From contig JALJCO010000083.1 of NCBI GenBank assembly GCA_023101725.1, forward strand, positions 42,501 through 106,500: DNA of 64,000 nt. The letters run 5' to 3'. Made by a program: the position numbers and the translations under genes. This DNA is from Atherinomorus stipes. Taxonomy: Eukaryota; Chordata; Actinopteri; Atheriniformes; Atherinidae. The notes beneath the pieces are model-generated. The model had not been told where the DNA came from. It saw only the letters and a program-made list of their open reading frames with translations, and made no database searches. Each line of letters opens with the position of its first letter. Position 1 is the first letter of the stretch. This document shows, in pieces, positions 39,992 to 53,555 of the stretch.

Positions 39992-40196
39992 CACTGAAAA
40001 ACGGAATCAGAGCAGTTGTTGCTTTTTAAAATTCATGTTCAGTTACAGATTTTGTCCATATTAAACATAATTTGTTTTGTTGCATGAACACAATATTTAA
40101 GTAACATGAACAACAAGCTAGTTCTTAATTTTTTTAAGTTGAAGTAACATATTGTAATTATGTGCAAATCCTTGACATGAACCATTTTTTTCAGTG
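39992..40196. mobile_element. CACTG-ended miniature element, about 205 bp
   Basis: Ends CACTGAAAAACGG and CCATTTTTTTCAGTG, inverted, with TA on both outer sides. The inside has no ORF. The CACTG ends suggest a CACTA/EnSpm-type MITE. The expected 3-bp duplication is not perfect (CTA versus TAA). Confidence 0.55.
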
Positions 40197-43100
40197 TAAT
40201 TAATCAGCTCAGTGCATTTGCAGGTTGTTTGCATGTTTTACAGTCAAAAGGCCATTAGGGTTGAGGCTGACATGATTTTCTTTCCTCTACAGCTAATTAT
40301 ACCTGAACAGTCTCTCATGTCTGGAGCATCTCTTTCTAATGCAAACATGAACTGCCTCTGTTGAACGAGGGGCTAGTCTCGCTACGCTTCGCGTTCTTCC
40401 TCTGAAGGACATGAGCGGCTGTCATGAACCAATTATAGGGATCTCTGACCAGGACAAGACGGTCAAACATCTGCAGCAGATGTGATAATGTGATAATTGC
40501 TGCCAAATCACAGAGTCTCAAAAAGAGCTTTTGGAAACTGCAGCTGAAGTTTTTCATTTCACCTCAGTTAGTTTAATTTGACTGCGATCACGAATCATGA
40601 AAGTCATGATGGGAAGAACTGAGAGCGATGCTGTTGGTCACCGCGTCCGTGGCCTCGGGCAACCAACTCGGATGTCATGAATGAGCTGCAGAGATCAGAC
40701 AAAGAACATTCCTGAATGTCTCAAGCCGGTCTGTGAAAGGAAGATAAATGAGTCTGATGCTGATAGTGTCGCCATGGAAAACCCCTCAAATCCCTCAAGT
40801 TCTCATAGTGTCGTAACCTTATCGTATAGTTTTTTTTTTCTTTCTTTTGTGGCCACACTGAAACCAGAATTTAACCTCCCAGAAACTTAGGTATTTTTTC
40901 ATGACGAATATTATGAGCGTGAACCATTTTCACCAGTTTTACTCTCATTATATTCTACCTCTCACCTCTCACACATTGCTGCTGCATTAACAAAGAAAAA
41001 TAAACTAAATAAAACTGTATCTCTTCTTGAATAAAAGAATAAAAGCTCAAAAAGACAAATTTCCAGTTTTAAAAATGGTATTTTCTGAGGTCTTACTGAG
41101 AGCTTTGTCACTGCTTTGGTCAAAATACCACAAAAGTTCAGAATAACAGGACACTTTTGCACCATGTCCTCACAGCTCTTTTCACAGCAGCTTTTTTATA
41201 TAACAAGCTGAGTTCTACAGCCTCTCTTGCAGCTACATTGTGTAGGTTAAGTGTTCCCTTTATTTTCTTTTTGAGCAGTATAGTTTAAACTGCTACAAAG
41301 TTCTTACGAGTTAAGAGCTGTTTGCTTTTAAAATCCATCAAAAAGAAAAAAACGGATGTGGAGGTGTTGATGTCTGCAGTGAGGATGTTTTACACCGCAG
41401 GAGATGGAGGTAAGTCATTTAATAATTTTAGAAACGGGGTTCCTCATCTTTTTACGACCAACCTAACAAGCTATCCACTCGACTGTCATCGGTTATGTTC
41501 GCCAACCTGCTGGTAAACCATAGGCTCACACGTACCTGCGCTCTGGAGGCGTGGTTTCAGGCAGGCGTATTTTTTCAAATGTAGCTTGCTCAAATTTGGG
41601 AAACTGAATGAAGCAGATCTCAAAAACTGTAATAACACCAACTGATCTACCATAAATCTACAGGATAGTTATAGGAGGAGATTTCAACTTGAAGGCCATA
41701 ATCATTGATAAATGAGACTGTTGCTGCATTAAAGTCAGATTTCATGACTTATAAAAACGATGATATTGAAAAAGAGCTGTCTTTTAATTACACTTGATGA
41801 TTTAATTCACTGCCTTAATAAAGTTATCAATGAGTAACATCATCAGAAAGCTCCTCAGCCTTCACGCTAGAGTAGAAGTTCACCATCATACAGGAGGTTC
41901 AATACAAAACTTGACTTACCTTAACCCTTTGTTACCAACATTTTGTTCTAACACATTTTTTTGCCAAGGATCTTTTTGTACGAAGGAAAATGAAAATAAG
42001 TGAAGTTTGTACATTTGACTTTTATTCTGCTTTTTTTTTATGTCAGATCAAAGTGATCTCACCTGACTGCATTTACCACAGCAAACATTCAGTTTTCCAA
42101 CTTCAGTGGACGAGGCCTGAGACCACTGATGACACTAATGGAAAGGCAGAAGGACTCTGGGAATGTGTACAGATACTAACAAAGCACAGACGTCGAGACT
42201 ATAAACACACAGAGAAAAGTAAGTGGATAATACGGGACAGGCTAAACCAACAAAGACAGGAAGGCGGAAGAGACAAAACCACAAATGACACAGAAAAATA
42301 AGACGGAAACTAAAGGAAAGCTAACACAGAACAGGAGCTTCACAACAGCAACGAGCAGAAAAGAAATGAGACGAGACTGAAACTTTATGAAAGACAGAAG
42401 AGGAAGGAGAGTTAAGTAAACCCAGAGGGAGAAAAGATGAACAAAGAAAACCACCTCAGAGCGTCGACCAAATCCTGCAGAGCACCTTCATGTTGATGCA
42501 CAGAAGAAAGTTACATGAATACTGATGCGCTCTCCTCACATCAGGATGATGGGACTCCAAGAACCGAGGCTGGTTTCAGGGAAAATGGAGGCTGGAGTCC
42601 AGAAACATGGCTTTCCTTTCTCTTTTTCTTTGTTTGAGTGCATCATACGTCTGAATCTCCACTTCTCTTCCTGCAATTTACTTTCAGAGTACATAATTCA
42701 TTTCTTTTAATGCCTGAGGAATACCTGGAAATGAAGTTATGTCTTTACTTTATTACTACAGCGCTTCAGTACAAAAGAGTCATTCTAAAAACGGAGGTTA
42801 GTATGTCTGAACAATCACAGGACCTTTCAGAAAAAACAGACTGAAGGCTGATTGTCTGCACACCATCCTCATCCTGAGTCCCACAGGTACACCGATTAGA
42901 CAGAAACAAGAAGCAATAAGTGAAGATGTTCTAATGAGGCTGCATGCAGCTGTGCTGGTGAACCCAGGAGGGCGAAGCCGCGTTAAAGCGGATGTTATTG
43001 GACGGGCCGAGCGCTGCTGTAACCAGGCAGGGAGCAGCTGTCAGGATGTGTGTGGAGGAGCCTGCGTCACCGAGGGATAATTCTGAGAAGGAGGCTGAGA

Positions 43101-43827
43101 CCACAAGCTTCGGCTCTCCTCCTCCTCCTCCACCACCACCCCACCCACTCAGCACTCTCCACTGCCGCTCCGGACGTGAGCTCCTCTTTCCGTCTCCCAC
43201 TTCACCGCACGGATGCTCATCACTATCTCGCACACTCTTCCTTTTCATTTGCAACCCCACAATGCCATGGCTTCCTCTCATTTATGCTGGAGACACTTGA
43301 GCCGTGGTTCTGATCTAGAGTGGCCTCTGATGAGGGGACAGGTATGGGTGAAGGGTTAGATTCACAGGGTTGCCTATTATCGGGGAACACTTCCACTTAA
43401 AACTGGGATGCATTAAAATGAAAGAGAAGTCTGACGGGAGAGATTTTAGGCTGTTAAAAATTTCACCTGCTCAAGCAGTGTTGCTGAGACAGAAAAATAC
43501 ATCATTACTCTGTTATTTTCCAACAAAGGATTTAGGAATAGTTGGGTTTTATGGCTGAGTGCTGTGGTTTAGGAACATTAAGAGGTTGGTTTAGGTCTTT
43601 ATGTTGGATTTTTGTCAACATCTGTTTCATTGCTCAACAAAAACAAAGTCAAATGGGCCGTCTGCTGAGACAGAGACAGGATTTTCTATCAAAGCACAAG
43701 GCAGCACAGTGGTGATACTGTATGGTGATACTGTATGGTTAGCACTGTTGCCTCACAGCTAGAAGGTTCCTGATACCTTAGCTGGAGACTCTTTACATGG
43801 TTTGCATGTTCCCTCCATGCATGTAGG
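40197..43827. other. Intergenic, no gene supported
   Basis: The block 42930-43300 is GC-richer, with CT-rich and CCACC runs near 43117-43143. Its overlapping ORFs on both strands (62-116 codons) have no recognisable domain. A purine-rich stretch lies at 42200-42460. These could be regulatory or parts of an unrecognised transcript. Confidence 0.4.
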
Positions 43828-44680
43828 ATTTTTGACATAGGGCCTCATTTACAAGTGAGCCAGGTTACTACTTATCACTGGAGACAGTTTCAACATATTT
43901 AATCCCATTATTCTAGTTCCAGGAGGTCGCTGATGCTAATGCTAGTGTGAGTCAATAGGAATCTGCTAGCCTGTCATTAAAACCAATTGTATCCACTCCA
44001 CAGAACATCTGAGGCAAATCAGCAAGCCTATCTGTGTAAATGTTGTGTTAAACTAGTAAAATCGTGTGTTAAACCAGTAAAACTAACCTTGTGTGACAAA
44101 TTTTGCATCACATATGAAGAAACTAGTTTCTTACCAGCTGTAGAATTATATACTTTGCTTCCAGGTGGTAGTATTACTACCCTTGTCAGTGTATTCTGGT
44201 TGATGGAGATATGATGGCAGTTAGTTTGATGAAAAAAAGTTCGAAATTGTCTTCAAAATCTGACATTTCCTCATACCTTTCAGATTACACAAAATTAGAC
44301 TTTTGTGTAATCAAATTCCTTCATGCACGTAGCAGCAGATGACATCACTCTGCTGCCAAATACAGGAAGTAAAACTTTGTAAAGTATCTCAGCAGCAACA
44401 ATCAAAATGCAACGAAATGCAGGTTAGTTTTATTTGTAACATTATTGTATTAACACGACATTTACACAGATAGTCTGAAGTTATAAATGATTTGCCTCGG
44501 ATGCTGTGTGGAGTGGTTAAGATTGTTTTTAATGACAGGCTAGCAGATTCCTATTGACTTACACTAGCATTAGCATCGGCGACCTCCTAGAACTAGAATA
44601 ATAGGATGAGATATGTTGAAACTGTCTCCAGGATAAGCAGTATCCTGGCTCACTCAAAAATGAGGCCCTATGTCAAAAAT
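43828..44680. mobile_element. Fold-back element with about 155-bp inverted arms
   Basis: The left arm 43828-43985 and right arm 44522-44680 are reverse complements at nearly all positions. Examples are TTTTTGACATAGGGCCTCAT / ATGAGGCCCTATGTCAAAAA, GGAGACAGTTTCAACATAT and AATAGGAATCTGCTAGCCTG. The middle of about 535 bp has no recognisable transposase; its 75-codon ORF is not identified. It is probably a non-autonomous DNA transposon with long terminal inverted repeats. Confidence 0.88.
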
Positions 44681-45139
44681 GCTGAACTTCCCCTTTAAAA
44701 TGAAACAATTATATAAAAAGAAAACACAAATGTATAACTGAAAATTTTGATAAAAATTAAACAAATTTTATGGTTGGCATGCAAATAACTTTTATTTTTT
44801 AGTACACTGTTATAATTCTATGTGGGAAATTCAGTCTCAACATTTTACCCATGTCTGGACTGAGCTGCGAATTAAGGCGCGCGGGGAGCAGTTGGTGGGG
44901 GTTGGGGACCTTGTTCAGGGGCGCATGGGGGTTCACCTGGGTGCTGTGTCGTGGACTCGAGCCCAGGATATTCTTGTTTGGTACTTGTTTAATCAGTTCC
45001 TGCTGCCGGGAGATGATGAAGTTTTCTTTTTTGGGGTGTAAAATTTTGGGATTTTTTTTTTTTAAAAAAATAAAAAAAAAAAAAAGGGATTTATTTGGGG
45101 GGGAAAAATCTAAGATTTTTTATGTTTAAACTATATATG

Positions 45140-45780
45140 CTTTTTTTTTACAAACTTGAAAAGTGCAAAATCCATACTGTATTTTGTTGAAATGTAATAT
45201 TTTCGCAACAAAAATACGGCACCTCCACCCTTCAAAAATTGTTCTGACCCCGCCCACCTTGCATATTCCAAACAGCAGCAGTAATAATCTAACTTTGCTT
45301 TTATGATAAATATTCTAAATGTAAGTTTGGAAAACTGTCAGAATCTCCATAAATAAGGAGAAAAATGGGGTTGTGATGGATCTGGTTCACCGCTTAGACA
45401 CAACACCTGCATGCCCAAAATAAGCTTCTCTCATCCAGATAAAGCTGACTGTGGATTTTCAAAAAGCAGCAGTAATAACTTTTTTTTCTGGACGCTGGAT
45501 GATAAAAATTTAAATCTAAGGCTTGAAAATGATCAGAAACTTTGTAAATAAGGAGGAAAAAGTAGGTTTTGGTGGATCTGGTTCACTGTCAGAATAAGGT
45601 CGCAACATGCTGGAAATCAGCTTCTATCACAGCTTCTATCTTGATAATTAGTCACAGACTTTTCCAGATAGTGTTTTGCTGATGAAATTGTGTTAAACTG
45701 TAAAAAACAATGAAATTATCAGTGCTCAGCACTCCTTAAATCTCTGATCCTAGAATCGCCTCTGATACAAATTAATACTA
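45140..45780 (+). repeat. Dispersed repeat (family J), + copy with two internal subrepeats
   Basis: Two successive subunits share AGCAGCAGTAATAA, AGGAGAAAAA/AGGAGGAAAAA and GATCTGGTTCAC. It is homologous to the reverse complement of 59225-59800 and 60105-60560 (CAACAAAAATACGGCACCTC; GTGAACCAGATCCA). It ends near the ATCCTAGAATCGCC segment. No ORF. Function and class are unknown. Confidence 0.75.
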
Positions 45781-45884
45781 CACCTTTTTTTTTCTGAATA
45801 TGCTACCACATTAAAAATGCACTACAGAACTTCTGGACTTCACAGTCATGCACCCCCATTGTCGGCTATTCCATTCCATTGCTA

Positions 45885-46350
45885 GCATGTGATGCAGTGC
45901 ATGACGCATAACTCGGCTGCAACGTCACACAGCATCCTGGAAGATAAAGTTGTATAGTGCAGTTTCTCAGCCTCAGGATGTTGCTGGGCAGCAACGACTC
46001 CAGAGAAGCACATAATAGATGTCACTTTTCTATCAAACGAGTCAGGAATGTAGAGTTTTAAGGTTGGAAAGTTGCGTAATCTGTCTTTAAATGAAAAATA
46101 CTTTATTATTATTTATATTTAAAGTAGCATAATGTAAATATCATGACTTAAAAATATGAATTTGTGTTTCTGGGTCATTTGATGGAGCAGTGGCATTTAT
46201 GTGTAGTGACATTACTGGAGATATTGTTGCCCAGCAGCATCCAGAAGCTGAAAAACTTCACACCTGTTTTTTCAGCCTGGAACATCACCGTTACAGGCAA
46301 GTTTCACTTTATGCACCGTGTCACATGGCAATGACACGGTGCATAAAGCA
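45885..46350. repeat. Fold-back-like repeat with perfect 17-bp hairpin
   Basis: The arms CTTTATGCACCGTGTCA (46307-46323) and TGACACGGTGCATAAAG (46332-46348) are perfect reverse complements around an 8-nt loop. Upstream, GGATGTTGCTGGGCAGCAAC (about 45977) and GTTGCCCAGCAGCATCCAG (about 46225) form a second inverted pair. 48440-48610 contains a diverged relative in inverted orientation (CGGCTGTGACGTTGCAGCCG versus TCGGCTGCAACGTCAC). Confidence 0.8.
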
Positions 46351-47479
46351 AATTCATCAAATACAAAAGTACATTATTAGAGGAAGAGAAAAAAAGATGA
46401 GACAAGATTCAACATCAGACTGACTTTTACTGGCTGGAAAGATCTCAGAGTAAATGTAGGATGCAGGTCGGATGCTGAATAAGCTGTTGCTAGGGAACGC
46501 ATCACTGAGATAATCAGCTTTAGCTCTGTAGAGCGTCTTTGGATATTCTTTAGGAATAGTTTCCAGACTTATTGAAGGACTTTCCAAAGCTCCTCTCAGG
46601 ATGTTTGAAGTTCGTTCCCACACTACACCTCTGGGGACGATTCAAAACTTCTGATTTTCTGTCCAGGTCTTGTTTTATTTGGTACATCTCAGCATTTTCT
46701 CCCTGCTTCCTCCCCTTAACATCACATTGGTAATTGGATATAGAGCACAGATACTACATTTTCCCCTTTTTGAGATTATTTGGGAAAGCATTTTCAGGTT
46801 GTAGAGTTTAATTATAATAACTTTAATGCAGAAAGTGCAAGGGTTGTGGATTTTCCGTACAGGAAATATAGTAGTGCTTTGTCATCATAGTTACAGCAAT
46901 AACCATGTAGCTATCTTTAGCTATCTTTCTTTTCCCTCTTCTTTGGCCACTGCACACGAGGTGGTGTCCACACATTCGAGTGTTTTACACCTGTTGGATC
47001 AGCATTTTTCCTCCATGATTTTACCTCCCAGCAGGAGCTCAGATTTGCTTGACTTTATGTGTCTGCAGGCTTGTGACTCATGACGAGACAAACTGAACCA
47101 AACTGTTAAATCAGTTACAACGCTCTGCTCTCAGATGTGTCATCGCTGTTGTCCGTGGTGCTGATTCTGGGACCACCGGGACGAGAGAGCTGTCTGGGTT
47201 ACTAACTCCTCAAATATCTGCTAACACAGAGAATTCCTAACCGTATGGAGCTTTAACTGAGGCAGGAGAGGTTGCAAACGTGCGTGGAGAGTCTCAATAG
47301 TTGGATTTAGCTGAGGAAAAGAAACCAAATGTGTGCTGAGAAATGTGTCATTTAAAAAGCTAAAGCTATTCAAACAAAATAGGTAGCAGAGCTGGACTTT
47401 TATTCGGGTGACCTGAGGGTGGGTGAGACTCAGAGAGGGACGAACCTTCCGTTCTGTGACCCGTTGGTTTCTGACGGGC

Positions 47480-48120
47480 TAAAAGTGGAGCCAGTTGGGC
47501 GTGTCCCACCGCCGCCATCTTGCTGTGTCACGTGTGTCGTCACTCCTGGAAAATACTAAAGTGGGCAAAGGCAAGGCCGCTCCGAGCCGCGGGCAAATAA
47601 TTGACAGCTGATGTACTCTGGGCTAAATGCTAACCAAGCTAACTTGAAACTAGCAGGAGCTAACAAAGATTAGCCCCCTAAGTGGCGGGGTAGACACGCT
47701 TAGACTTGCTATTACCTGACTACAAAACCGCTGTTGTGCAACTCTGCTACAAACTGAGACCTTACCGAGAGCTAACAAGCAGCTAACAGGAGCCACCGGG
47801 CAGCAGGCCGGGCTTCCGGTCTGCCGCATATCAATCATAAGGACAAGATTAATTTCAAAATTAAATAACACTCAAACGGATGAGTTATAAAAAATTCTCC
47901 TCCCTCACAGTTGACACGAAGGTAAACTTGACCTATTAAACCTAAAATGATTTAGTTTATTTCTGCTGTGAAGTTGGCGTTTTTAACATGGGAGTCTATG
48001 GGGATTTGCTCTGTTTTTCATCCCCTAGCGGATGAAGGGAGAACTTCAAAAAATGACTTCTTTCAGTTTGCCTCATACTGAAGTTGGCCACCACAGGTTG
48101 CTGCATGATGAGACTTCAGG
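47480..48120 (-). repeat. Dispersed fish repeat (family E), - copy
   Basis: Reverse complement of the copy at 22560-23210. It includes CTCCTGGAAAATACTAAAGT, TTGTGCAACTCTGCTAC, AACTTGACCTATTAAACCTA and GATTTGCTCTGTTTTTCAT. It has slightly more unique sequence than the first copy, and the 73-codon ORF inside it is not a gene. Confidence 0.75.
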
Positions 48121-48439
48121 CCAAATATGGTGTGGCTAACCACTACACCCCCATATAGCCCCTCACTCTTCATTCTTCCTAACAACATAAAAGATAACAC
48201 AACATCCAGGATATATTTTTCCACATGTTCATGTCAAATGAATCAACTTGCAGCCTGTTAGCTTCCTGTTTAAATAAAATGCTATCATGTAGCGCTAGCT
48301 TAGTCAGCGCTAACTAATATAGATAATTAGGTATTGGGTGTCAAGTCATTTTAAAGATAATTTAGTTTGGCCAAGTGGTTGCTGTTGAGGTGATACAAGG
48401 CAAACTCAAAGACACACAACATAACTTTTAGACTTTTAA

Positions 48440-48610
48440 AATCTGCGTTTCTGACTCTTTTGATGGCACACCAACAGTCATTATGCACATTTTCGAGCCG
48501 TCACTCCCTAGCGGCGTCCCCGGGCTCAGGAACAGCAGTATGTAAGTTTTCCACCCGGGATGCGGCTGTGACGTTGCAGCCGACTATTGCGCACCGCGTC
48601 ATGTACTGGC
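48440..48610 (-). repeat. Relative of the 45.9-kb fold-back repeat
   Basis: Read on the - strand it contains CATGACGCGGTGCGCAATAG, TCGGCTGCAACGTCACAGC and GCATCC, aligning with 45898-45960. Diverged, and its ends are not resolved. Confidence 0.55.
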
Positions 48611-50144
48611 AAAAGGATACTGAGCCATATATAAACACAGCGGGTGTTTTGAACCAGCATCATGTTGGATTCGGTAAAGGAACGCAAGGAAATATTACCA
48701 GAGGAAGAGAGGAAAAGAAAGAGAGGAAGCGACTGAACAAGAGTCAAGATGAAACTAGCTGGAGTGAATCAAAGTACAGGTACGATGAAGATGGATGCGA
48801 TTTTAGCCGCCGATAGGTGGCGCGTCACTGAGAAAACTGTTCCGTTGTTTGTCTTTAAGGCATCATGACACCACCCACTGCAAGACCATCTTCACTGGAG
48901 TTCAGAGCTTTTGATTCTGTAAACATCTGTAAGACTTTGGTCATGCAAACAAGAGCTCATAACTTTAATGTAAAAAAAAAAAAACTGTGAACCTTCTTCA
49001 ATCTTTATGGGATGTACAATGATTTCCTTCAGTCCTGATGTGGTGAGGTGAAAGGATTTATAAAAAACAAACATTTCATGAGATCATCCCCTCGTTATCA
49101 ATCCTTTTCTTTTATATAATAGCTTCCAGGACATTGTGCTGACGCAAGCCGGGGAGTTGTGAACCAGTGTGTGGTGTTTGGTGCCTCTGACTGTCTGTGT
49201 GACTCATCGTGTCACCTACTGGGATTGGGTTGGTAGGTCAAATGAACAGCAAAATGTTGTTGTGACAGTGAGTTGGGGCTTGTTTGGTGTGTTTATGAAG
49301 CTGTGTGGGTGCTAATCTGAATTATTAATCATTATCAGCCTGGATCAGTGGTAATCAGTGTTGCTAAACATGTATTTAATCTGCATGTGCTGCTGTTTTC
49401 AGTGAAATAAGGAAATCTTTAAGGAAATCTCAGGAAAAAGCAGGTGAGAAGCACATTTCTGTGTGTACTGGATGTTGAGAATAGCTCTTATACACCTACA
49501 TTACAACAATGATTATAATGCCATCCATCAACAATAGATTCTTTCCATAGTTAGCAAGTATGAAACACTACAGCACATTTATCTGCTGAATGACCTGGAA
49601 GTGACTCCAGTTGTTCCATTGAATAAAAGTTGTCTCCATCCAACCCTCATGTCTTCAGATCTTTCTTACAATCAGTCAGATTTTGTTATAATCTTTTAAA
49701 ATGACCCTAAATAGTAGTTCATCAGACTTTCTGTAGGTCTTTCAAAGTTTTTCCTTTTAAAAATTTCTGCTTCTTCACTTATTTTCAGTCCTGACCTTAT
49801 ACCCAGATGTTTTTGGTGAATGTGTTTTGTAGTTAAATCTTTGTTGGGTTTAAATCTTCATTGGGTGACTCAGTTGAAGCTGTTGCAACTGAACTGAAGC
49901 TTCAGCTGAAGAGAGGTCGTCTGTGCCCTGGAGCCTCCTTCTGTAATCCATCCATGACTGTACAAATGTACAGTTGGCATCAAAATTTATTATATATATA
50001 TTTGTATATTGTCTATTATTTATTGGTTGGACATAGTGTATGTTATATTCATTTACTAAATGTATAATTAGAATATCATTATATTTTTATTTTTTTTTAT
50101 TTTTAAAAATATAGTGTAGTAGATAGATAGATAGATATGAATTT

Positions 50145-50184
<40 letters not shown>

Positions 50185-51891
50185 CAAGAAGAAAACCACC
50201 AACATCTAGAGACCCTACATACAGAGACTCCTTCCGATTCTCTCAATCTTTTGGTGATACTAGATGGTGAGATCTTGAAAGTCTTTGCAATTTTATTAAG
50301 AGGAATGAAATATATTTCTTCAGTTGTTTCTCAGTTTTTAGACCCAGTTTGCCTCAGATTGGTGAACTTATGTCCATCTTTCCACATCAGAGACTCTCTG
50401 AAATGCTCCTTTTAAATCCAGTCGTGTTACTAACCTGTTGCCAGTTAATTTGATAAGTTGTCAAATGCTCCTCCAATTGTTTTTGAATTGTGCCAGTCAT
50501 TTTTCTAGCCTCTTGCTGCTCCAGTTTCAACTTTTTAAAGATGTGTTGCTGCCATCAGATTCACAGTGAGCTCATATTTCCATGAAATGTTCAACGTTTC
50601 CACATCTGGTATTTTTTTTTATGTTCTACTGGGAATAAAATATAGAAAATTAGAAGATTTTTATATCATTGCATTCTGTTTTTACTTTCAGTTTTACACA
50701 GCGACAAAAACTGTTGAAACTGACAATGCTGGGTAATGGTTTACCAACAAGTTAATTGAATCCAAAATTCATCTTTAAAAAATAGATTGATCTTTTGCAA
50801 AATGACATGGAGAGTAAAACCATAAATGAAAGTGTCATATGTTTAAAATGATATATCAAGTTATGTGAAAGGATGTTTTCCCACAGACTTGTGCCCCATC
50901 AGGCATTTTATATCCTTAGAAGAAACAACCCTGCTGGTATTAAGTTAGGATGCAAAAGTCAAGACACTTCCAAGTTGGCTTTACTTTAAACTAAGCAGTC
51001 ATTTTATTTTACATTAATATGCAAAGTATAATTTTTAACTTTTTTTCCCTCCCTGTGGCATCGTCATCTGGTCCACAGTTAATGTCTCAGTAAACCTGAA
51101 CGGGTCTGACAGGCCGGTTGTTTTGAAGTGATCCCTCCTCATGCTGGCAAATTACATCTTGTTTAAGAAATAAACTCCTCCTTCACCACTTCACATCACT
51201 TCCACCCAACTCATGAGCCAGCAAATGGACGAGCACTGAATTCAGTGGAATTTAAGGAGTGAAGATCACAGGTACACGAATAATAGGAAAAAGGAGGCAT
51301 GGTAGAATTTAAATATGTAATCAAAGTAGTGATAGTTTGCTTTTAGAATATAGCAATGTTTGCCAGAGTATTGGTGAGTAGTAAATGGTAGCCAAAACAT
51401 AAAGTATAAAGCATGCAAGCTACATATATATTCTCTGCAGATGTTGAGGATGTGACTGCATGCACGTATTCTCCCTGCAGACTTACGGTTCTTTGCTCTG
51501 AGTCTGATGCATTTGCAGCAGGTGCAGACGTGCAGCTCCCTCAGCGGAAGAATAAACGTTCATATGAAGAAAGTCTGTCTTGTATCTCCTGCATTTGACT
51601 CATCTCCACTGTAGCATCCACACAAACGCAACCACAACAAGAAGCAGGGATTAAAAATCTGTTTCTTTACCTTAAAGATGCAGGACTGATCAGCTGCTGG
51701 TCTGGCCGTGCCTGCATGTTGGTGCATGTGAGTTCAGGCCATCTGGGACAGAACAAGCAAACCTTTGGGTTTAAACTTCAAACCGGTGATGAATAGGACG
51801 GATTTAAGTTTCCATTTTTAGTTCTGTTTCTGAGATTCTGCTCCTCATGTGCAGATCTGTGGTTTTCATTTTAAAGTTCAATTATTAGTTT
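48611..51891. other. Intergenic with GATA/TA microsatellite
   Basis: A (GATA)n then (TA)n run lies at about 50119-50180. The rest, including ORFs of 61-92 codons, shows no recognisable gene. 51050-51290 is somewhat GC-richer and unique-looking. Confidence 0.45.
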
Positions 51892-52379
51892 TTAAAGGTA
51901 CAGTATGTAAGAACTGATGATATCTAGTGGTCAAGATGGGTAATTAAAAGAAAAGATGTTTTCTTTCAAATGATTTTATATGCCAAGCAGTGTTGTGAAT
52001 GTATGGTGGCCGTTAGTGGCCAAAATTCTCCCAGACATAAAGATGTTTTAATCTGTGAGTGGATCCAGTGGTCTGATCCCAAACAGTCTCTAACTCCCAT
52101 TAAGCAAAGCTGGTATTGCAGTTTTTAAGTTCAGAGGTTCTCACTTCACACACATTGTTTTGTCCATTCAGGGACACCGTAGTAAAAATGGTGGAACAAA
52201 TATGGCAGCCTCCATATGTGCACCACCCAGCAAGTAGATATAAATGACTCATTCTAAGAAAATAAACACATAACAGCTGTTCTAGTGCAGCGATAACACA
52301 TTAATATAAACACAGTTTTGACTTTTATATCAATTTTTTCTGCCACTGACCTTTGATTTTTTACATACTGTACCTTTAA
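51892..52379. mobile_element. TTAA-flanked miniature transposon, copy 3
   Basis: Ends TTAAAGGTACAGTATGTAAG and TTACATACTGTACCTTTAA, the cleanest pair of the three copies. The interior is collinear with copy 1 (GTATGGTGGCCGTTAGTGGC; CAAATATGGCAGCCTCC). Confidence 0.88.
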
Positions 52380-52968
52380 AGCTTTATGGTTTTAATCCAA
52401 ATGATTTTTCTGACTTGTTATAGTCTATGACCCTCCCAGAGCCCCCAGGTCCTCAACGACTGATCCTTTATTTGTTCCAAAAGTTGAGACCAGGTTTTAT
52501 GGAGCAGCATTCAGCTATCGTGGTCTTCTTTCAGCCTTCCTGCTCCTTTAAACTTAAAACTTTCCTCTTTGGTGAAGAAAATCATTTAATTTCTACATGA
52601 GTGTTTCCTGATAGTGAGGGAAAGATGGTGCCTTTAGTTGTCATCGCTGTTTTGATTTGTTTGTTTCTGTAAAAAATCATAATTGATTGATTGATCTTTT
52701 GTTGGAAATAAGAATTGTGATAATTGTGTGTTTTCTGCAGTTTGCCAGATAATCTCTTTTTTTCCCCTAATTTCAGACATAATAAACCATCTCGTGATCT
52801 CTAAACTTAGCAAACAGTATTTCTATTATCAGAAATAACATTTGCATCCTCTTTTTCTTTCTTAATCTTTCTTGAAATTGATCTTGATGGATTGATTTTC
52901 TTTTTTACTTCTTTTATCAAAAGTTTTAATGTCTGAGGTGAACTAAGGTCTAGCACATAAGTCAGCAT

Positions 52969-53555
52969 TAAGGATGGGCATACCAATACTCTGGAGTAGA
53001 TACCAGCCAGACACAATATCGGAATCAATACTTTTTTGAGTATCGCGATACCACTGGACAGATACAAAACATGCAATTTGTTTCCACTTGAGAGTTTAGG
53101 CAATGAAATGATAAAAGCAGCCAGATTCTAGCTTTTGCATCACATGATGATGCTGTTGTCAGTGATGATGATGATGATGTTTTGGTATCTTTCAGTGCTT
53201 TAATGCAGGTTATTGGGCATTATGTTTTGGTAAATAATATTAATTTATAATATTACTATTACATTTTTTTATTTGATAATTTTTCATTTTAATAAATTTA
53301 AATAATCTTAACCTGTAATTGAATTATTTGATAATTGAAAGAAGTCTTTAATCTTATTTTTGTTTAATTTACTCATCAATGTGATTTATTGTTTTAAAGT
53401 TTTTTTTTTTCCCAGTACTTCTGTTCATAAGTTTTACTTAAATTCAATATCGCCCTTACAATGAACAAAAAGTATCGCATTGGTATCCATTTAGATTAAA
53501 AAGTACAATAAACTACTAGTATCGTATCGACAGGAATCATGTTGGTATCACCCTG
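52969..53555. mobile_element. hAT-type element with perfect 8-bp target duplication
   Basis: GTCAGCAT at 52961-52968 is repeated exactly at 53556-53563. Ends TAAGGATGGGCATACC and TTGGTATCACCCTG are imperfect inverted repeats. The interior is AT-rich with GTATCGCGATACCACTGG. Length 587 bp, no transposase. This family is distinct from the TAGGGATGCA family. Confidence 0.8.

Noticed and set aside
42931..43313. Overlapping ORFs in a GC-rich block as a gene
   Set aside because: Open on both strands with low-complexity Pro/His or Gly runs; no splice or domain support.
44820..45129. GC-richer ORFs near 44.9 kb as a retroelement gene
   Set aside because: Some resemblance to repeat-derived text (CCTTGTTCAGGGGCGCATGG), but no conserved domain could be named; left unassigned.
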